Shown here: in pieces, positions 30,501 through 62,811 of the stretch
Layout: the number at the start of each line of letters is the position of its first letter
Position numbering within the stretch: position 1 is the first letter of the stretch
DNA from: Styela clava
Taxonomy: Eukaryota > Chordata > Ascidiacea > Stolidobranchia > Styelidae
Assembly (NCBI RefSeq): GCF_964204865.1
Contig: NC_135258.1
Coordinates: forward strand, 11,399,001 to 11,463,000
Direction: 5' to 3'
Length of the DNA stretch: 64,000 bases
Notes under the pieces: generated by a model
What the model was told of the DNA's origin: nothing
Seen by the model: the letters and a program-made list of their open reading frames with translations, nothing else
The model's database searches: none
Made by a program: the position numbers and the translations under genes

Positions 30501-32757
30501 GGTTTAATAATCAAAACGTCTATCCAGCATATAGAAATATCCCAAATATATGTAATGTTCAAAACAAACATAAACCTGTCACAAAATAGCACTAGACCCA
30601 ACGAGATAGCTATAAAACAAATAGCACTTTTACTTCTGTTTTACCTGGCACCACAGTACTTATAAAACCTAATACTGTTTAGCGAGTTGGAGTGGCTGAA
30701 TGGATGGTAATTGGTACTTATTTTGTCCAATAATGTACGGTACAAAGCCCATGCATACAAACTCACAGAGTTTGATAAATATAATAGGCTATATCCTATA
30801 TATATATATATAGGCTCAAAAGGATTCTGTTCCTTTCAATTATTTACCGTGTTAGCGAATCGAAACCGTGTTATCAAATCGAAAGAAACAAATCACCACA
30901 AACTAAGATTTATAGCAAAACCTATACAATTATCTCAAAATTATTGGTACTCAAAATCTCACCAAGTACTTCATCTTGACCAAAAATGGAGGTTGAAACT
31001 CCTTCTTGAGTTTTACAGTTCCATCTTTCATGCTTAAACTGTCGTTGACATTCTTCAAGGGCCATGTGTGTTCCTTCATTGACTTCAACTATTGCGTTCA
31101 TATTGGCCTGACACATGCTTCTTTGTGTTGGAGTTAGATCGGAAATCTTATTGCAGATGTATCTTGCACCAACGAAAGAGCCGAGTGATGTTGCAGGACT
31201 AATAAAAAGAAGACTGGCATTCGAAAATTTGTTTGAAATTGGGTGACATGACTCATAATTTATGACCGTTTTATGATTTCAGTCGGAAATATGAAAAATC
31301 TAACTTAACGCCAGGATTCGAACAAGTTTGGGCAAAAAAAAATACTTGCTGGAATATGCTTATACAAAAAGAATTTGGTTTTGGGTTGTGACCAGAATTC
31401 ATTCAAAGCAATTGCAGACGTTCATTTAGAAATATATCAACTTGTTATTTATGAATAATTGTTCAGTTTTAATATCCTGTTTTATTTTTATGTGATTGCC
31501 GGTTGGATAAATATGGACACAAGTTGCAGCGGCGGTGTGTCGAAAATTTGCAGGATTGGCAATTAATAGATTAGAATCAGTCAGATTAGTTCAAATCTCG
31601 TTGGGGATATTGTAAAATGACTAGGGTAATTGAGAGTGTGTCGGAAATGCGTTTAAGGAAAATAGTCTCCAATAGGCTATACAAAGTTTGCGACCCTGGT
31701 CGTCACCGAGCGTCTGATCTATCGTGAGAGGTAAAGGTGGTAAACGATAGTATTCCACTCGCCATGTAAATACAGAGCCAAGAATAAAACGTCATTACAA
31801 AGTATCAATATGAATGTTTCGAAGTATTTTCAGGTCTGAAAAAGCATTTAAAAACGCATTTGCAATATGCATCACCTGTTCCTGTCAATAAATTATTCGC
31901 CACATATGACGGGAACAGATCACAACAACATAATAATTATAGATAAATGAATAATTACGATATTTGAAAATTTAACGAAAGGTTCAACACGAAATTCATG
32001 ACCACACACCAAATCGCATTTTCGCGGCTGACTAGCTGAATTCAGCGATCAAACTTAACATTCGCGAACCGAGGTAAGTACTGTATTTCCCCGAAAATAG
32101 GACAGGGTCTTATTTCAATTTTTTTTTTTCGAGAAATAACACTAAGGAGTATTTTGGAGGATTCCTTCTATATCATTTATCAAAAACTAAATTACAAAGC
32201 ATTACGAGATTTTCAAATATAACAAATATGAAAACTGATGTCCATTTCCTTATAATTAACACGCTTCTATTTGTCTTATTTTCAGGCTAGGTATTTTTTC
32301 GGGAAAACATGGTATACAATCCAACGTTTTGTTAGGTAAGGAATGATATACAACTATATTGTACTCCCGTAGTACGTGAACCAAGATGGCGGATACCGGA
32401 ACGTAGTATGTGTACCCGGTTAGGGTTAGGTCATAATTTCAGGTACAAATACTACGGGATTCACTTGGCTAGTCCCCGAACTCGTGATAGAACTAAAATG
32501 AGGAAAATTAGAATAGGGTTAGGCCTAACCCTAACCTGGTACACATACTACGTTCCGGTGTCCGCCATCTTGGTTCACATACTACAGTAGTACCAACTAT
32601 ATAATACTCACGTTAACGTAGACGCAATGAACAATCCAGATAATAGAGAACAAAGTCCCAATTTTTGTGGTTTCTTCCAATAAAATATATTCCGTGAAAA
32701 CCGATTTAGTGAGCTAAATATTCTCCTGCACTTTATAAAAAGGCATGAGATTGCCAT
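24508..32757 (-). CDS. Wnt7: Wnt7-type secreted signalling protein (395 aa, 5 coding exons)
   Basis: Exons, in transcript order: 32612-32757, 30963-31198, 27882-27969, 26160-26394 and 24508-24990, with consistent phases (2,1,2,0). Exon 1 gives a 48-residue leader with a hydrophobic core LGLCSLLSGLFIAS after a long basic region. Then follow the Wnt N-terminal domain (ICNKISDLTPTQRSMC; ECQRQFKHERWNC; IFGQDEVLG), CGCDKSKRG, WKWGGCS, LMNLHNYEAGRK, the acylation loop KCHGVSASCTTNTCW (Ser251 expected to be palmitoleoylated), and the Cys-rich C-terminus GTVGRICNKTS...LCCGRGY...WCC. CGCDKxKxG, TTxTCWxTLP and the VFGQ-like segment favour Wnt7 over Wnt5. Residues 168-191 form an insert about 17 aa longer than in vertebrate Wnt7, with an NST glycosylation site. 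An intron at SLR|DCGC is extra as I recall vertebrate Wnt7 genes. It is 46 aa longer than human WNT7A. Secreted Frizzled ligand by family. Confidence 0.9.
28831..28850 (+). repeat. hAT-type end fragment in the Wnt7 intron
   Basis: GAGTGGTTCCCAAACTGG resembles the CAGTGGTTCCCAA hAT terminus seen at 432 and 1938. No partner end is present, so it is a relic at best. Confidence 0.25.
32360..32593. mobile_element. MITE with about 55-bp TIRs and 9-bp TSD in Wnt7 intron 1
   Basis: The left arm GTACT...GTAGTACGTGAACCAAG continues through ATGGCGGATACCGGAACG and TAGTATGTGTACC. The right arm is its reverse complement with few changes. Flanks are a 9-bp duplication CAACTATAT (32351-32359 and 32594-32602). 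The interior includes TTAGGGTTAGG and TAGGCCTAACCCTAACC. It is non-coding. The right duplication ends only 9 bp from the Wnt7 exon-1 splice donor. Confidence 0.85.
32612..32757 (-). CDS. Wnt7: Wnt7 coding exon 1 (signal peptide)
   Basis: This exon was found by searching for a phase-2 donor. The sequence ending ACG TTA AC|GTGAGT gives residues Thr-Leu plus two bases that complete a Thr codon with the T that opens the next exon at 31198. The frame is open back to ATG 32757 with no intervening stop. The 48 codons end in a hydrophobic run typical of a signal peptide, but its basic n-region is unusually long (about 33 residues). A shorter leader from another upstream exon remains possible. Confidence 0.65.
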
Positions 32758-35617
32758 TATCCAAAAGTGAACTGTTGCGCACTTTCGTACATATTTCTAA
32801 AACAAAGCAAAAAGCATTTTACGTTATGTAATCTACTATCTATTTGTACAAATACAAAAATATACTAATTGAAGGTAAAGGAAGTAAATGGATACTGTTT
32901 TTGATAAAACAACTATGCAGCATATTATTGTTCATAACAACATCGCATGGAGGGACGTTGAAACGGTAAAAATCACGGATAATTCACATCATATATTACT
33001 CGAAATTCATATATGTTGTTTTGACACAGAGGGAATTGTGATAAACTACTCTTTTTCTTTACTCTATTTTCACAGAAATATCTTGACTAGTGTGTGAATT
33101 CTGTCACAAAAACTCTAGAATGAGATAATAATGAGAACACAAAATATCAGAACTCTCAAATGACAAACTTCTTTTTGTGTATTGAGAATATGAATTTTTA
33201 CATTTCTTTTAATTTTTAATTTGGGAATAGTGCACGACGCTTTTAAATGACTTCGCCCATCAAAATTTGATTTTTGACAAAACTTGTCAAAACATGCTCC
33301 CTAAAATTTTCGATTCGCTGCGGAATCTGCTACCACAAAAATCACCCGTGTCAGATAGATATTTTCCGTTCAATGAATCGGTTTTATGAAACGCCGTGGC
33401 ATGCACGGTTCACAGAATCGCGTATTTTGTGGTATGCACCCGGTAAAGTTTGGTTCATTTAATCCTTTTGATCAAGTAATCTAAATTTAAACTAAAATTT
33501 TTTTCAATAAGAATTGGACTATTTAATATACTTTGGCTATAAAAAAAAGTTGCTATTTTTGGGTCGAGTGTGCCGGAAACTTTACGACCAGAAGTTGTCG
33601 GTGGCATAGCACACTAGGTCGGCGATATTAATCCTCCACTACAACAACAAATAGCCAGCATAAAATCTGGCAAGAGGATATGGCACTTCAAAGCACAGCA
33701 GTTCTGAGTCAAAAGGTCGCTCTACTTTCTTGTTCATATTTATAATAATCCAAGCAATTAAGTCTAACTTATGTGATGCTACATTAGTTGTTCATTTGCT
33801 CTAGTCTAGGCCAAGAAGAACTGAGTTGAGAAATATAACCTATCACCAAACCAATGTACTATTTTACGGTATTGCACTTATATATTTTGACCAAAACGTC
33901 ATAAGGTAGAGTTTCCAACACTTCTAAAACTGCTCGCCTGTGACGAACCAGCGGTCAATTCGTCTATAAAAGTTAAGATCTATATTTCAATATCATTACC
34001 ACCTTCATGCCGATTGCGCGATGTGCATCGATGACCATCGCATCATGCACTGCTCAATAAATCGCTTCTCTGTTGCATCGCCTCTTTCATGAAATTCTAT
34101 ATCTTGCCGCAATTAAGCTATGCTCGTAAAATGGTTGGATACGAATGAACTTGCTGCGTTTTTTGATACGATTCCCTGTTTACAACTAATTTTGGGTCAG
34201 TGAATATATTACCCTGTCTTTGTGTAACTATTATTCTTAATTAACAATCGCTATTCATTATTTTGAAAACAAAAGGTGCCGGGGAAATAATGTGGACGTC
34301 AAAATACTTAAAGACGCTCTATGTATACCAATCGTTATATTCCAGATATTTGGACTCGTTTTTGGATTAGTTTTGATGCACTGAATTATACCTTTCTTCT
34401 TTGTTTGACTTCATAATAAGCAATGAATATGCCATAGCCGTATACAAATTTAACAACAAGTTCAATTTTCGCACTCGCCTGATCTGCTCGAAGGTTGCAT
34501 GTGATACGTCCATACGACCATACGTACAAAAGTCACCATCTAAATGAGGGCATCTACAATAATTTGAATACATTTTTATATATTTATCTTTGTTTTTTTA
34601 TCCATTTCATGAGCTCCCTAATATCCACTTATTCGCTTGATAGTCATTTTCTGGAAAATCTGAAGTTTAACAATTTCTTATTTTCATCAGAAATACCACA
34701 TTATTCGCTTATTCAGTCTTATTTATTATAAAACTTCGATTTCAAAAACAGCTTTACCTCTTCTTAAAACTCATTTAATAATATTACCAGATTCTACTGA
34801 TGAAAACTTACCGGCATACGAACAATATGAAAGGCAGTCGCAAATGTTCTATAATTGCCTTTCGTGCTATTATCCCATTCCTTATTGCTTCATATCATGG
34901 CCTGATTTGAAAATCCGTGTGTTAGTTATTCTGATATTTAGCATAATAACAGTTCTTAAGACCCTTGATCCTAAAAATAATATTATCGCTGTTCACACAG
35001 CGAAACCTCGCTCATCGAAGGAAACACGCACACCCTACCTGTACATCGGTGCCTAAATTATATAAATGTCACTACACTTGGATGAGCGAATGCTCGCGCT
35101 TCACTCGATTCTACCTGCTAACGTTAGTTAAATGGGGAAAAAAAAAACGGTAAAAATTGAAAATACTTCGATTTTAAAGATCAACGCGCGACTGCATGAA
35201 GTCATAAAGATGATACGCAATGCGACGAAATTCTATCTCACAAGGCTATACGAAAGGCATCGGTCGTTTCCGCTACGATTTTCGTTTCTGCTTCAATTGT
35301 CACTTTAATCCCAGACCGTAACAAAATCAGGAAATTGCTTCGCAAACGAGACATCACCAGTAATATCTCTAACTTCAACAAGCTCATCGTATTGCTGTCT
35401 GAATAGCCAAGAGATACTTGTACAAGTCATTTTTTCCTCTTCAAAACAAGAATAACACTTCGTAAAAACGGAATGTGAGTGGCAACGCAATGATACGTTT
35501 GTGAGTTTGCAGCGTAACGTTATCAGTTAGTCTGACAACCGAGTTAAATGTATTATGCGTTTTAAGAATATGTTTCCGGACGGAATAATTTGTGTTGGGC
35601 AGCGGAACGTATTAATC

Positions 35618-37107
35618 GCTTAAATGCGGGTAAAGCCCCAAAAATTTATGAGTTAGTCGCACATTCAATTTTAGCATTACGAATTTTTGCGCTACCACAG
35701 ACTTTTTATCCAGCTCAAAAGTGATTCTGTAATTGGGTTAAATTACTGGGTGGCAACATATTTTACGTAATAACCTGGTCTCGTGGTCGGATGGGTTCAT
35801 ATGTAGAATATAAAGCATGAGTATAAATTAAGTATGAGTTTTCGTAATAATTCGGAGAGTAGCGCAGTCGATAGGGCGCATTCATAACATCACCGAGATG
35901 AAAAAAGGTTTTGGTATCACCAGAATTGGAAAAATGTAAAGTGGGTATCGCGAAAATTGAAAAATATCTGAAGGATTAAATGACGTGCGTACATATGAAT
36001 TCAAGTAAAACACGCTTCAAAATCGCCAGAATTTTAAAACTTTTAATAACTCTCATTTTTTAATGAAATTGATTCCACTACTGTGTTATGGTCATCTTCT
36101 ATCCCTTGAAACCGCATGATTCGCCCGACGGTGTAATTTGCTTTTGGGTCCCGTATACACCCGTTTTAAAGCGTTTACCTTTCATAACCAAATTCTTGCA
36201 CTTGGGGTGTAATCAATTGATAGGTTATGTCTAATTACAGCATTTGCGAAAATTTAAATTCGGAATGAATGTGCTGTTATTTAATATTTATTATTATAAA
36301 AAGTTTTCATCAGTCCACTTTACTTACTAAACAACAACAAGAAAAGTAACAACAATAATTTAGCTTAAATGCGGGTAAAGCCCCAAAAATTTATGAGTTA
36401 GTCGCACATTCAATTTTAGCATTACGAATTTTTGCGCTACCACAGACTTTTTATCCAGCTCAAAAGTGATTCTGTAATTGGGTTAAATTACTGGGTGGCA
36501 ACATATTTTACGTAATAACCTGGTCTCGTGGTCGGATGGGTTCATATGTAGAATATAAAGCATGAGTATAAATTAAGTATGAGTTTTCGTAATAATTCGG
36601 AGAGTAGCGCAGTCGATAGGGCGCATTCATAACATCACCGAGATGAAAAAAGGTTTTGGTATCACCAGAATTGGAAAAATGTAAAGTGGGTATCGCGAAA
36701 ATTGAAAAATATCTGAAGGATTAAATGACGTGCGTACATATGAATTCAAGTAAAACACGCTTCAAAATCGCCAGAATTTTAAAACTTTTAATAACTCTCA
36801 TTTTTTAATGAAATTGATTCCACTACTGTGTTATGGTCATCTTCTATCCCTTGAAACCGCATGATTCGCCCGACGGTGTAATTTGCTTTTGGGTCCCGTA
36901 TACACCCGTTTTAAAGCGTTTACCTTTCATAACCAAATTCTTGCACTTGGGGTGTAATCAATTGATAGGTTATGTCTAATTACAGCATTTGCGAAAATTT
37001 AAATTCGGAATGAATGTGCTGTTATTTAATATTTATTATTATAAAAAGTTTTCATCAGTCCACTTTACTTACTAAACAACAACAAGAAAAGTAACAACAA
37101 TAATTTA
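35618..37107 (+). repeat. Perfect-looking tandem duplication, 2 x 745 bp
   Basis: Unit 1 (35618-36362) is repeated head to tail as unit 2 (36363-37107). I found no mismatch on reading through both. Junctions share only the dinucleotide GC, so the edges show little microhomology. The copies are either very recent, homogenised, or an assembly duplication. Confidence 0.95.
35853..35940 (+). repeat. tRNA-like (SINE-type) segment, repeated at 36598-36685
   Basis: GGAGAGTAGCGCAGTCGATA fits the RNA polymerase III A-box consensus TRGCNNARYNGG. A degenerate B-box-like GGTTTTGGTATCACC follows about 45 nt later, the normal spacing. This suggests a tRNA-derived SINE head inside each duplication unit. 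No intact cloverleaf is claimed. Confidence 0.4.
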
Positions 37108-37354
37108 GCAAAGGGATACACACGTGCACTTGATGCCCCATAATTTTAGACATAATATTTTATTAGTGTTATGATCTGATAATGCCATTTTGAACTTTTT
37201 ATGAAAAGATAAGAGTCTCTAATGTGGTAACTGACTCAGATGACCGTAAATGGTCGTATCGTTACCTCCCAGTCATAACGAAAACTTTTCTTTCACCTAT
37301 TTCGTTATTATCATATTTTATATTATGTGTTTTCTGGTTGACGAAATAGTAAAT

Positions 37355-37371
37355 TCTCTCTCTCTCTCTCT
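37355..37371. repeat. (CT)n microsatellite
   Basis: A run of about eight CT units. No associated gene. Confidence 0.9.
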
Positions 37372-38699
37372 AAGGCCTAAGCTATATACGTAGTTCGGGC
37401 CTGCAGGAATGTAAATTTGTAACACGAAATTGGAACTAATCCGATATAAACTAAAATAAGTAGGTAACATTTCTGATATTGTGGCTTGATATCTACAAAA
37501 GTAATATTCTTCTCACATTGTTCTTGCGTCATGAGTCATGACCATAATTCAAAAAATTCGTCAACCGCGATGACACATGGTTTATGCAAAAATGAAATAT
37601 TTTCCAAATTTGTTTTCTATATGCCAAAGTGTTTTTTCCACTTTTTTTTACTCAAACCCCTTTTTGCTTGTAGTGAAACATTTGCAAAATATAATTATAA
37701 GACGATAAAAATTTATTATTTTCATTATTCTATAAGCTGCGTAAAATCACTTCTTTGCCCTCTACTTTCCTGCATTTTTGACACATCAAAGCAATTTAAA
37801 TTTATCTTCGTACTCAATCCAGTATATTATGAAACGTATTAGAAATTGAGCAAAATCCTTATTCGTTTCGTAAGTGTAATGTACCTTACCAGCTTTGTTT
37901 TCCCACTTTGCTTGCAACATGCTTCGAACGCTCGAGGCTTTGTACTATTTTATTTAGAATATATATTGTATATATATATATGTTAAAAATGTGCTGGAGA
38001 CAAAATAAACGAGTGTAAATATTTCGTTTTCGTTTAAATATTCGTTTTGTTGTTTAAAAAAATATTATCACTTAAACTTGAGTGATTCTGATGAAAAATT
38101 CAGCCATCGTATATTTGTCCTAATTTCTGATTTATTGTTTTTTTTTAAAGGGAAAAATACAATCCTAGACTGGCCACGAACCAAAATGTTTCCGTTTAAC
38201 AATAAACATTTTTGTTCAAAAATAACTTTCGAAAATGCATAAACAAAACACAAATAAATAAGTCTCTCAGTCCGGTACCCCAAATTCAACACCCGTCCCC
38301 AAAATTTTGGCGCGTCACTGATTTTAACATATATATCGAGACTAGTTATGGAATTCGAAAATGGAAGGTATAAAGTAAATATATATTTCGAAATCATTAT
38401 TTATTTTTAGAAATTTATTTCAACATTTGAGTATCCTATTGCGAAGCAGACAACAAATAAACTGTGACACACAGAAGATACGCGGTATATTGTTCACGGT
38501 TGCAAACTCCCACAACGTTCTGTGGATAAATTTCCATGAGTGGGGCTAGAATATTCTGGAGTGGCACCCCGATGGTTTAAGTTAGAGGCCACTCCTTACA
38601 TTTTCCAACGTCCTGTGCGACGTAGTACTCCATATACAGTATATAGATTATCTATAGTTGGTGATAGGATACATTTAGTCTGCCGAATAAGATTTATCG

Positions 38700-38721
38700 T
38701 ATATATATATATATATATATA
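38700..38721. repeat. (TA)n microsatellite
   Basis: An uninterrupted TA run directly abutting the left target duplication of the hAT MITE at 38729. Confidence 0.9.
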
Positions 38722-38728
38722 TTACGAC

Positions 38729-39123
38729 CAGGGCTGGGCATTTTCGAATACCTTGTGATTTCAGAATCGAATCGAATAATTTTTTTCGAATCGAATCTCG
38801 AATACTTGAAAATATATATTTGTAAGCGACTTTAATATAGTAATTGGTCCTCTCAACAAATGAATTACTGAAGACATAGAATAAATCACTCAGATAGATT
38901 ACTGAGCGTTCACACAGAATAACAAACACGTTTTATCAATAACTTACTACAGAAAATAGTCATATGTTAGAATTTCGTTAAAAAAATATGACTCCATTGA
39001 AAAAAAATTGGGGAATTCACCTCGACCATTAGCGGAAAGATAAAAACAAGATGGCGGCGATTCGAAATTTAGCTCTGAACCGATTCGAATAATTTACTAT
39101 TCGATTCGAAATGCCCAGCTCTA
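38729..39123. mobile_element. hAT MITE, 395 bp, with perfect 8-bp TSD
   Basis: The left end CAGGGCTGGGCATTTTCGAA pairs with the right end, which reads TAGAGCTGGGCATTTCGAAT on the minus strand. The flanks are ATTACGAC at 38721-38728 and 39124-39131, an exact 8-bp duplication. Interior ends are rich in TCGAATCGAAT words. No transposase frame, so the element is non-autonomous. Confidence 0.92.
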
Positions 39124-40155
39124 ATTACGACTTGTTAATTGCAATCAGCAGCACGTTCCATATTGACAGATAACGTGTGAGAAGTGTTTAATCACATAAC
39201 GGGAGAGTGGTGTTTAAAACGGCCAAATCAGTTTTCAATAAATAGAATATAAATGGCGGCTTCTCTAGGATTAGTATTTGCTTTCCGAAATGGCGAGTTA
39301 CAACAGGTTGAGCCAGAGATGAAGACTAAATTATGGTCACTTCTGGCATCTATGATTTGGGAAGAATACTCGAAACGCTACTTTGCCATCGTATGGCGCT
39401 CGCAAGCAAGATGATGGTATATAGCTTCGGAAGAACCAAACAACGGTTTTGTTCACGACTCCCGACCCGCCAGTCAATCAGTATCTAACTAACTGCAAAC
39501 CACTACCGCACATATATGGAGAGTTCAAATCCTCAGTTATTTCAACGCCCGGGCACCTATCCGTGCGAATGGGGCGGCAGTTAGACACACTACGATGAGG
39601 CAGTCTCTTCCCCAGTACATACACGAAACATCTTACCCTTAGATGCTTACCGCAATCTAATATATTTGGAACCATTGGTCATATCGACCCAGCCTCGTAA
39701 CTAGCCTACCTATGTCAAAAACGGCGTGTGAAGTATTTTATAAGAAAAGATCTTGCTTCTTTGTATCAGGCCCTCATACTACTATATCATTAACGAAACG
39801 GAAGAAACCACTGTATATAAATATGTATTCACAGCACATTTTCAAGCCAATTTTAACACCGCAATATAATGAAGGAAAAACGAATATTTCAGCACTACAT
39901 AAGAAAGATTAGTTGAGGCAAACATTGCCAACATTACTGTAAATTGCTGGAAACTTGACACTCGAGAGTTGACAATTGAAGAGATGAACAATTATATTAA
40001 ACTAACTGAATTCTTGAATCTAAATTCTTCCAAATGAAGTTGGCAAGACGAAATTACAACAGCCATTTTTTATAATAGACAATCAAGTGTTATTATGACG
40101 GGACGACTTTATAATATGAAGGCGATGCTATGAAACAGGAATCTTGCGGAATACT

Positions 40156-60867
<20,712 letters not shown>

Positions 60868-62034
60868 GGTGTACTACCTATATCTTATTCAACTATAATA
60901 ATTTAATCACTAAATTTTGTAATAACACTAGTTTGAGAAAAAGGCAATGGAATGGACAGAACCCTACATCCGCACATAAGCCATAAAAATGCCCCACCAT
61001 TCCAGTGTTATATATTCTTATATATGCCTGTGTGTATTTAATACCAGAATACGATAGTACAAACAACATTACCGGTAGTGGTGCAGATACACAAGTGTTT
61101 ATTTTTAATATTGCAGTATTGTCAAATATGATATTCTACCAGTTTCATCACATTGACCAACTAGACTACAGGACTTAGATACACCGACAGAAATATCCTA
61201 ATACAACTGTGAAAACTAAGTCATAAAACTTGTGTAACTCGCGCAATTTGGTCAAAGTTCGCGAAACCCTGCACAGACAACTAGGATTTTCGTTAGATTG
61301 TTCAAATTACGGACTGACGGATACCGGTACTATACCACATTTTGTTATGTTGAGAACGTATGTGGTTACCCTTGACCCGCAATATTAAATAACAACACAA
61401 AACCCGGAGAACATAACACCCCGTTCGCTATTCCAGAATTTTGTTTTGTATTGTAGGTGACCTTTATAAGAATAGACACCTCACAGCTGATCGACGATAG
61501 CGTCACGAGACGATGAATGTCGACCTCGTGTTGTCTCGAGCTTGTCAACCCGGCATTTTATATAAATCCGACCCCGGTTTCAACTGTGTATTTTTCACAC
61601 TGCGCAACGGACACATGTAGGAAATGATACCATAGAAACCCAGGGCACTAAGTTTCTATGATATTACCATATTACCTATGCTTTTTCTGTGATTTTTATG
61701 TCCGACCGCCGTCGGGCGCGAAAGTGGCTACTTCGAGTGAAGATTTTCCTAAACATGTAGTCGACACATTCATCGCTTCGACCCGCACAGTATGCTGGAG
61801 TCTTTATTGTTATGCACTTGAAAGAGACTCGTGAATTGTTTCGACCCGCATAGTTTGCTGAAGGTTCCATTGTTTTGCGTTTTACTAGACATGTAGTAGA
61901 CCAATGACATTAAACAACATGATGCGCAACTCCGGCATTTTTGTCCGAAGATCGTATTCGATAGCACGCTCCAATGCACATACTTGACGAGACGAAAACG
62001 AGCGGATGTGTGTTGCTTTCAAGGCGTAGCACGA
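60868..62034. promoter_or_regulatory. Shared intergenic promoter region, AHCYL and divergent transcript
   Basis: AHCYL exon 1 (minus strand, TAG directly upstream in frame of its ATG) and the spliced plus-strand unit starting before 62035 point away from each other across about 1.2 kb. The segment 61230-62000 has many CG dinucleotides (for example TCGCGCAATT, GTTCGCGAAA) compared with flanking AT-rich DNA. A bidirectional promoter is inferred. Confidence 0.4.
61757..61880. repeat. Imperfect direct repeat near the divergent promoter
   Basis: TTCGACCCGCACAGTATGCTGGAG and TTCGACCCGCATAGTTTGCTGAAG-like copies start about 60 bp apart (near 61777 and 61838). Each is followed by TATTGTTATGC or CATTGTTTTGC. 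Confidence 0.55.
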
Positions 62035-62722
62035 ATGGTGTTCGTGCCTGCTTTGACAGTTGTTGTCGATTTTAATGATATTTTTGAAAGTTGGGGTAAA
62101 AAGAAATCGGTAAAAGGTAAGGTGAATACTATTGTTGTATATCACACCCGGGCATCGCACTGTTAAGTACATGTGGGAAAGCCAGCCTTTGTCAAATACT
62201 ACGAAGTTATTAATTCAGTACGGTACGTAGTTGCCCATTTGCCGAAATTACATATTTACTTACCCCTTATGGTTTCAAATAGTTCATGCACCTCCAGTTA
62301 GATTTTTTTAATCAGTGAGGATATATACTCATTGTTGATTGCTGCTCATTGTAACATACTATTACGCATTCACTTTTATTTGCGTATTGAATCAAAGTGT
62401 TAACAAGTTCACCTAACATTTCACTCATACCGGTCTATATTGTATAGTCTGATTTCTCAAGTATTTGGAGCCACGAATGCTTGTAATTTTCTGACTAAAC
62501 CCTTTTATTAGTTGGTTTATATACCAAATTCAGTAAAATATTTTTTAAATAAAACATGAGATATTGGATTTATTAGCTTTTCCATTCTGAATCATATAGA
62601 CTGCTTTATTTATTCTTAACGAAAATTAATAAATCTCCTCTCTTTCTTCAGATGTGAAAGTTGTGGACAAACCTGTCTAAGCATTGTGAGACTCTTGCAG
62701 CACAAGAGGCAATAGCAGAAAT
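62035..62722 (+). CDS. Spliced transcript with a 36-codon frame, function unknown
   Basis: ATG 62035 opens MVFVPALTVVVDFNDIFESW and ends at a strong donor AAAG|GTAAGG (exon to 62116). A strong acceptor with a long pyrimidine tract (CTCTCTTTCTTCAG) starts exon 2 at 62652, and the phase-1 join reads DVKVVDKPV then TAA at 62678-62680. Exon 2 ends at a consensus donor ATA|GTAAGT (62722), and a third exon follows acceptor TTATTCACAG at 62812. All three frames of exon 2 contain stops, so it is a last coding exon or untranslated. The unit may be the 5' end of a gene extending past the window, a micropeptide gene, or a non-coding RNA. Confidence 0.45.
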
Positions 62723-62811
62723 AGTAAGTATATCAATCAAGAAATTAAGCCGACATAAAGCAAAACTTTCAACTATTCGTCTAATCTCAATTTTCTATTA
62801 TTTATTCACAG

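Larger units (their letters stand above)
32758..40155. other. Intergenic region, Wnt7 5' flank to AHCYL 3' end
   Basis: About 7.4 kb. It should contain the Wnt7 promoter near 32.8-33.5 kb, but no distinctive core element stands out. Other contents are the 745-bp tandem duplication, a CT run (37355-37371), a TA run (38700-38721) and a hAT MITE. No open frame shows a domain. The 118-codon frame at 37486-37842 is low-complexity and Phe/Ser-rich, and I do not support it as a gene. Confidence 0.5.

Noticed and set aside
30711..31037. Plus-strand 108-codon frame
   Set aside because: It is antisense to Wnt7 exon 2 and has no domain.
24508..31198. Wnt5 assignment for the Wnt gene
   Set aside because: The last exon alone (IDRSPSYC, STGTLGT) looks Wnt5-like, but CGCDKSKRG, WKWGGCS, TTNTCWVTLP, IFGQ and ICNKISDLTPTQR match Wnt7 better, and intron positions fit Wnt7.
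32071..32080. Consensus plus-strand donor AG|GTAAGT
   Set aside because: No plus-strand exon or open frame leads into it. It is a chance match in Wnt7 intron 1.
34367..34573. Minus-strand frame CPHLDGDFCTYGRMDVSHATFEQI with acceptor and GC-type donor as a Wnt7 5' exon
   Set aside because: It has no signal peptide, and a better phase-2 exon with a hydrophobic leader lies at 32612-32757. No domain was recognised.
35305..35490. Minus-strand 61-codon frame ending FPDFVTVWD
   Set aside because: It looks protein-like in places but has no recognised family, no clear splice partners and no neighbour that needs it.
37486..37842. Plus-strand 118-codon frame
   Set aside because: It is rich in Phe, Ser and Lys from AT-rich sequence. 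No motif, no splice context.
62652..62722. C2H2-finger-like reading of exon 2 (CESCGQTCLSIVRLLQHKRQ)
   Set aside because: The Cys spacing and first His fit, but the frame stops before the second His and cannot be joined in frame to exon 1. Taken as coincidence.
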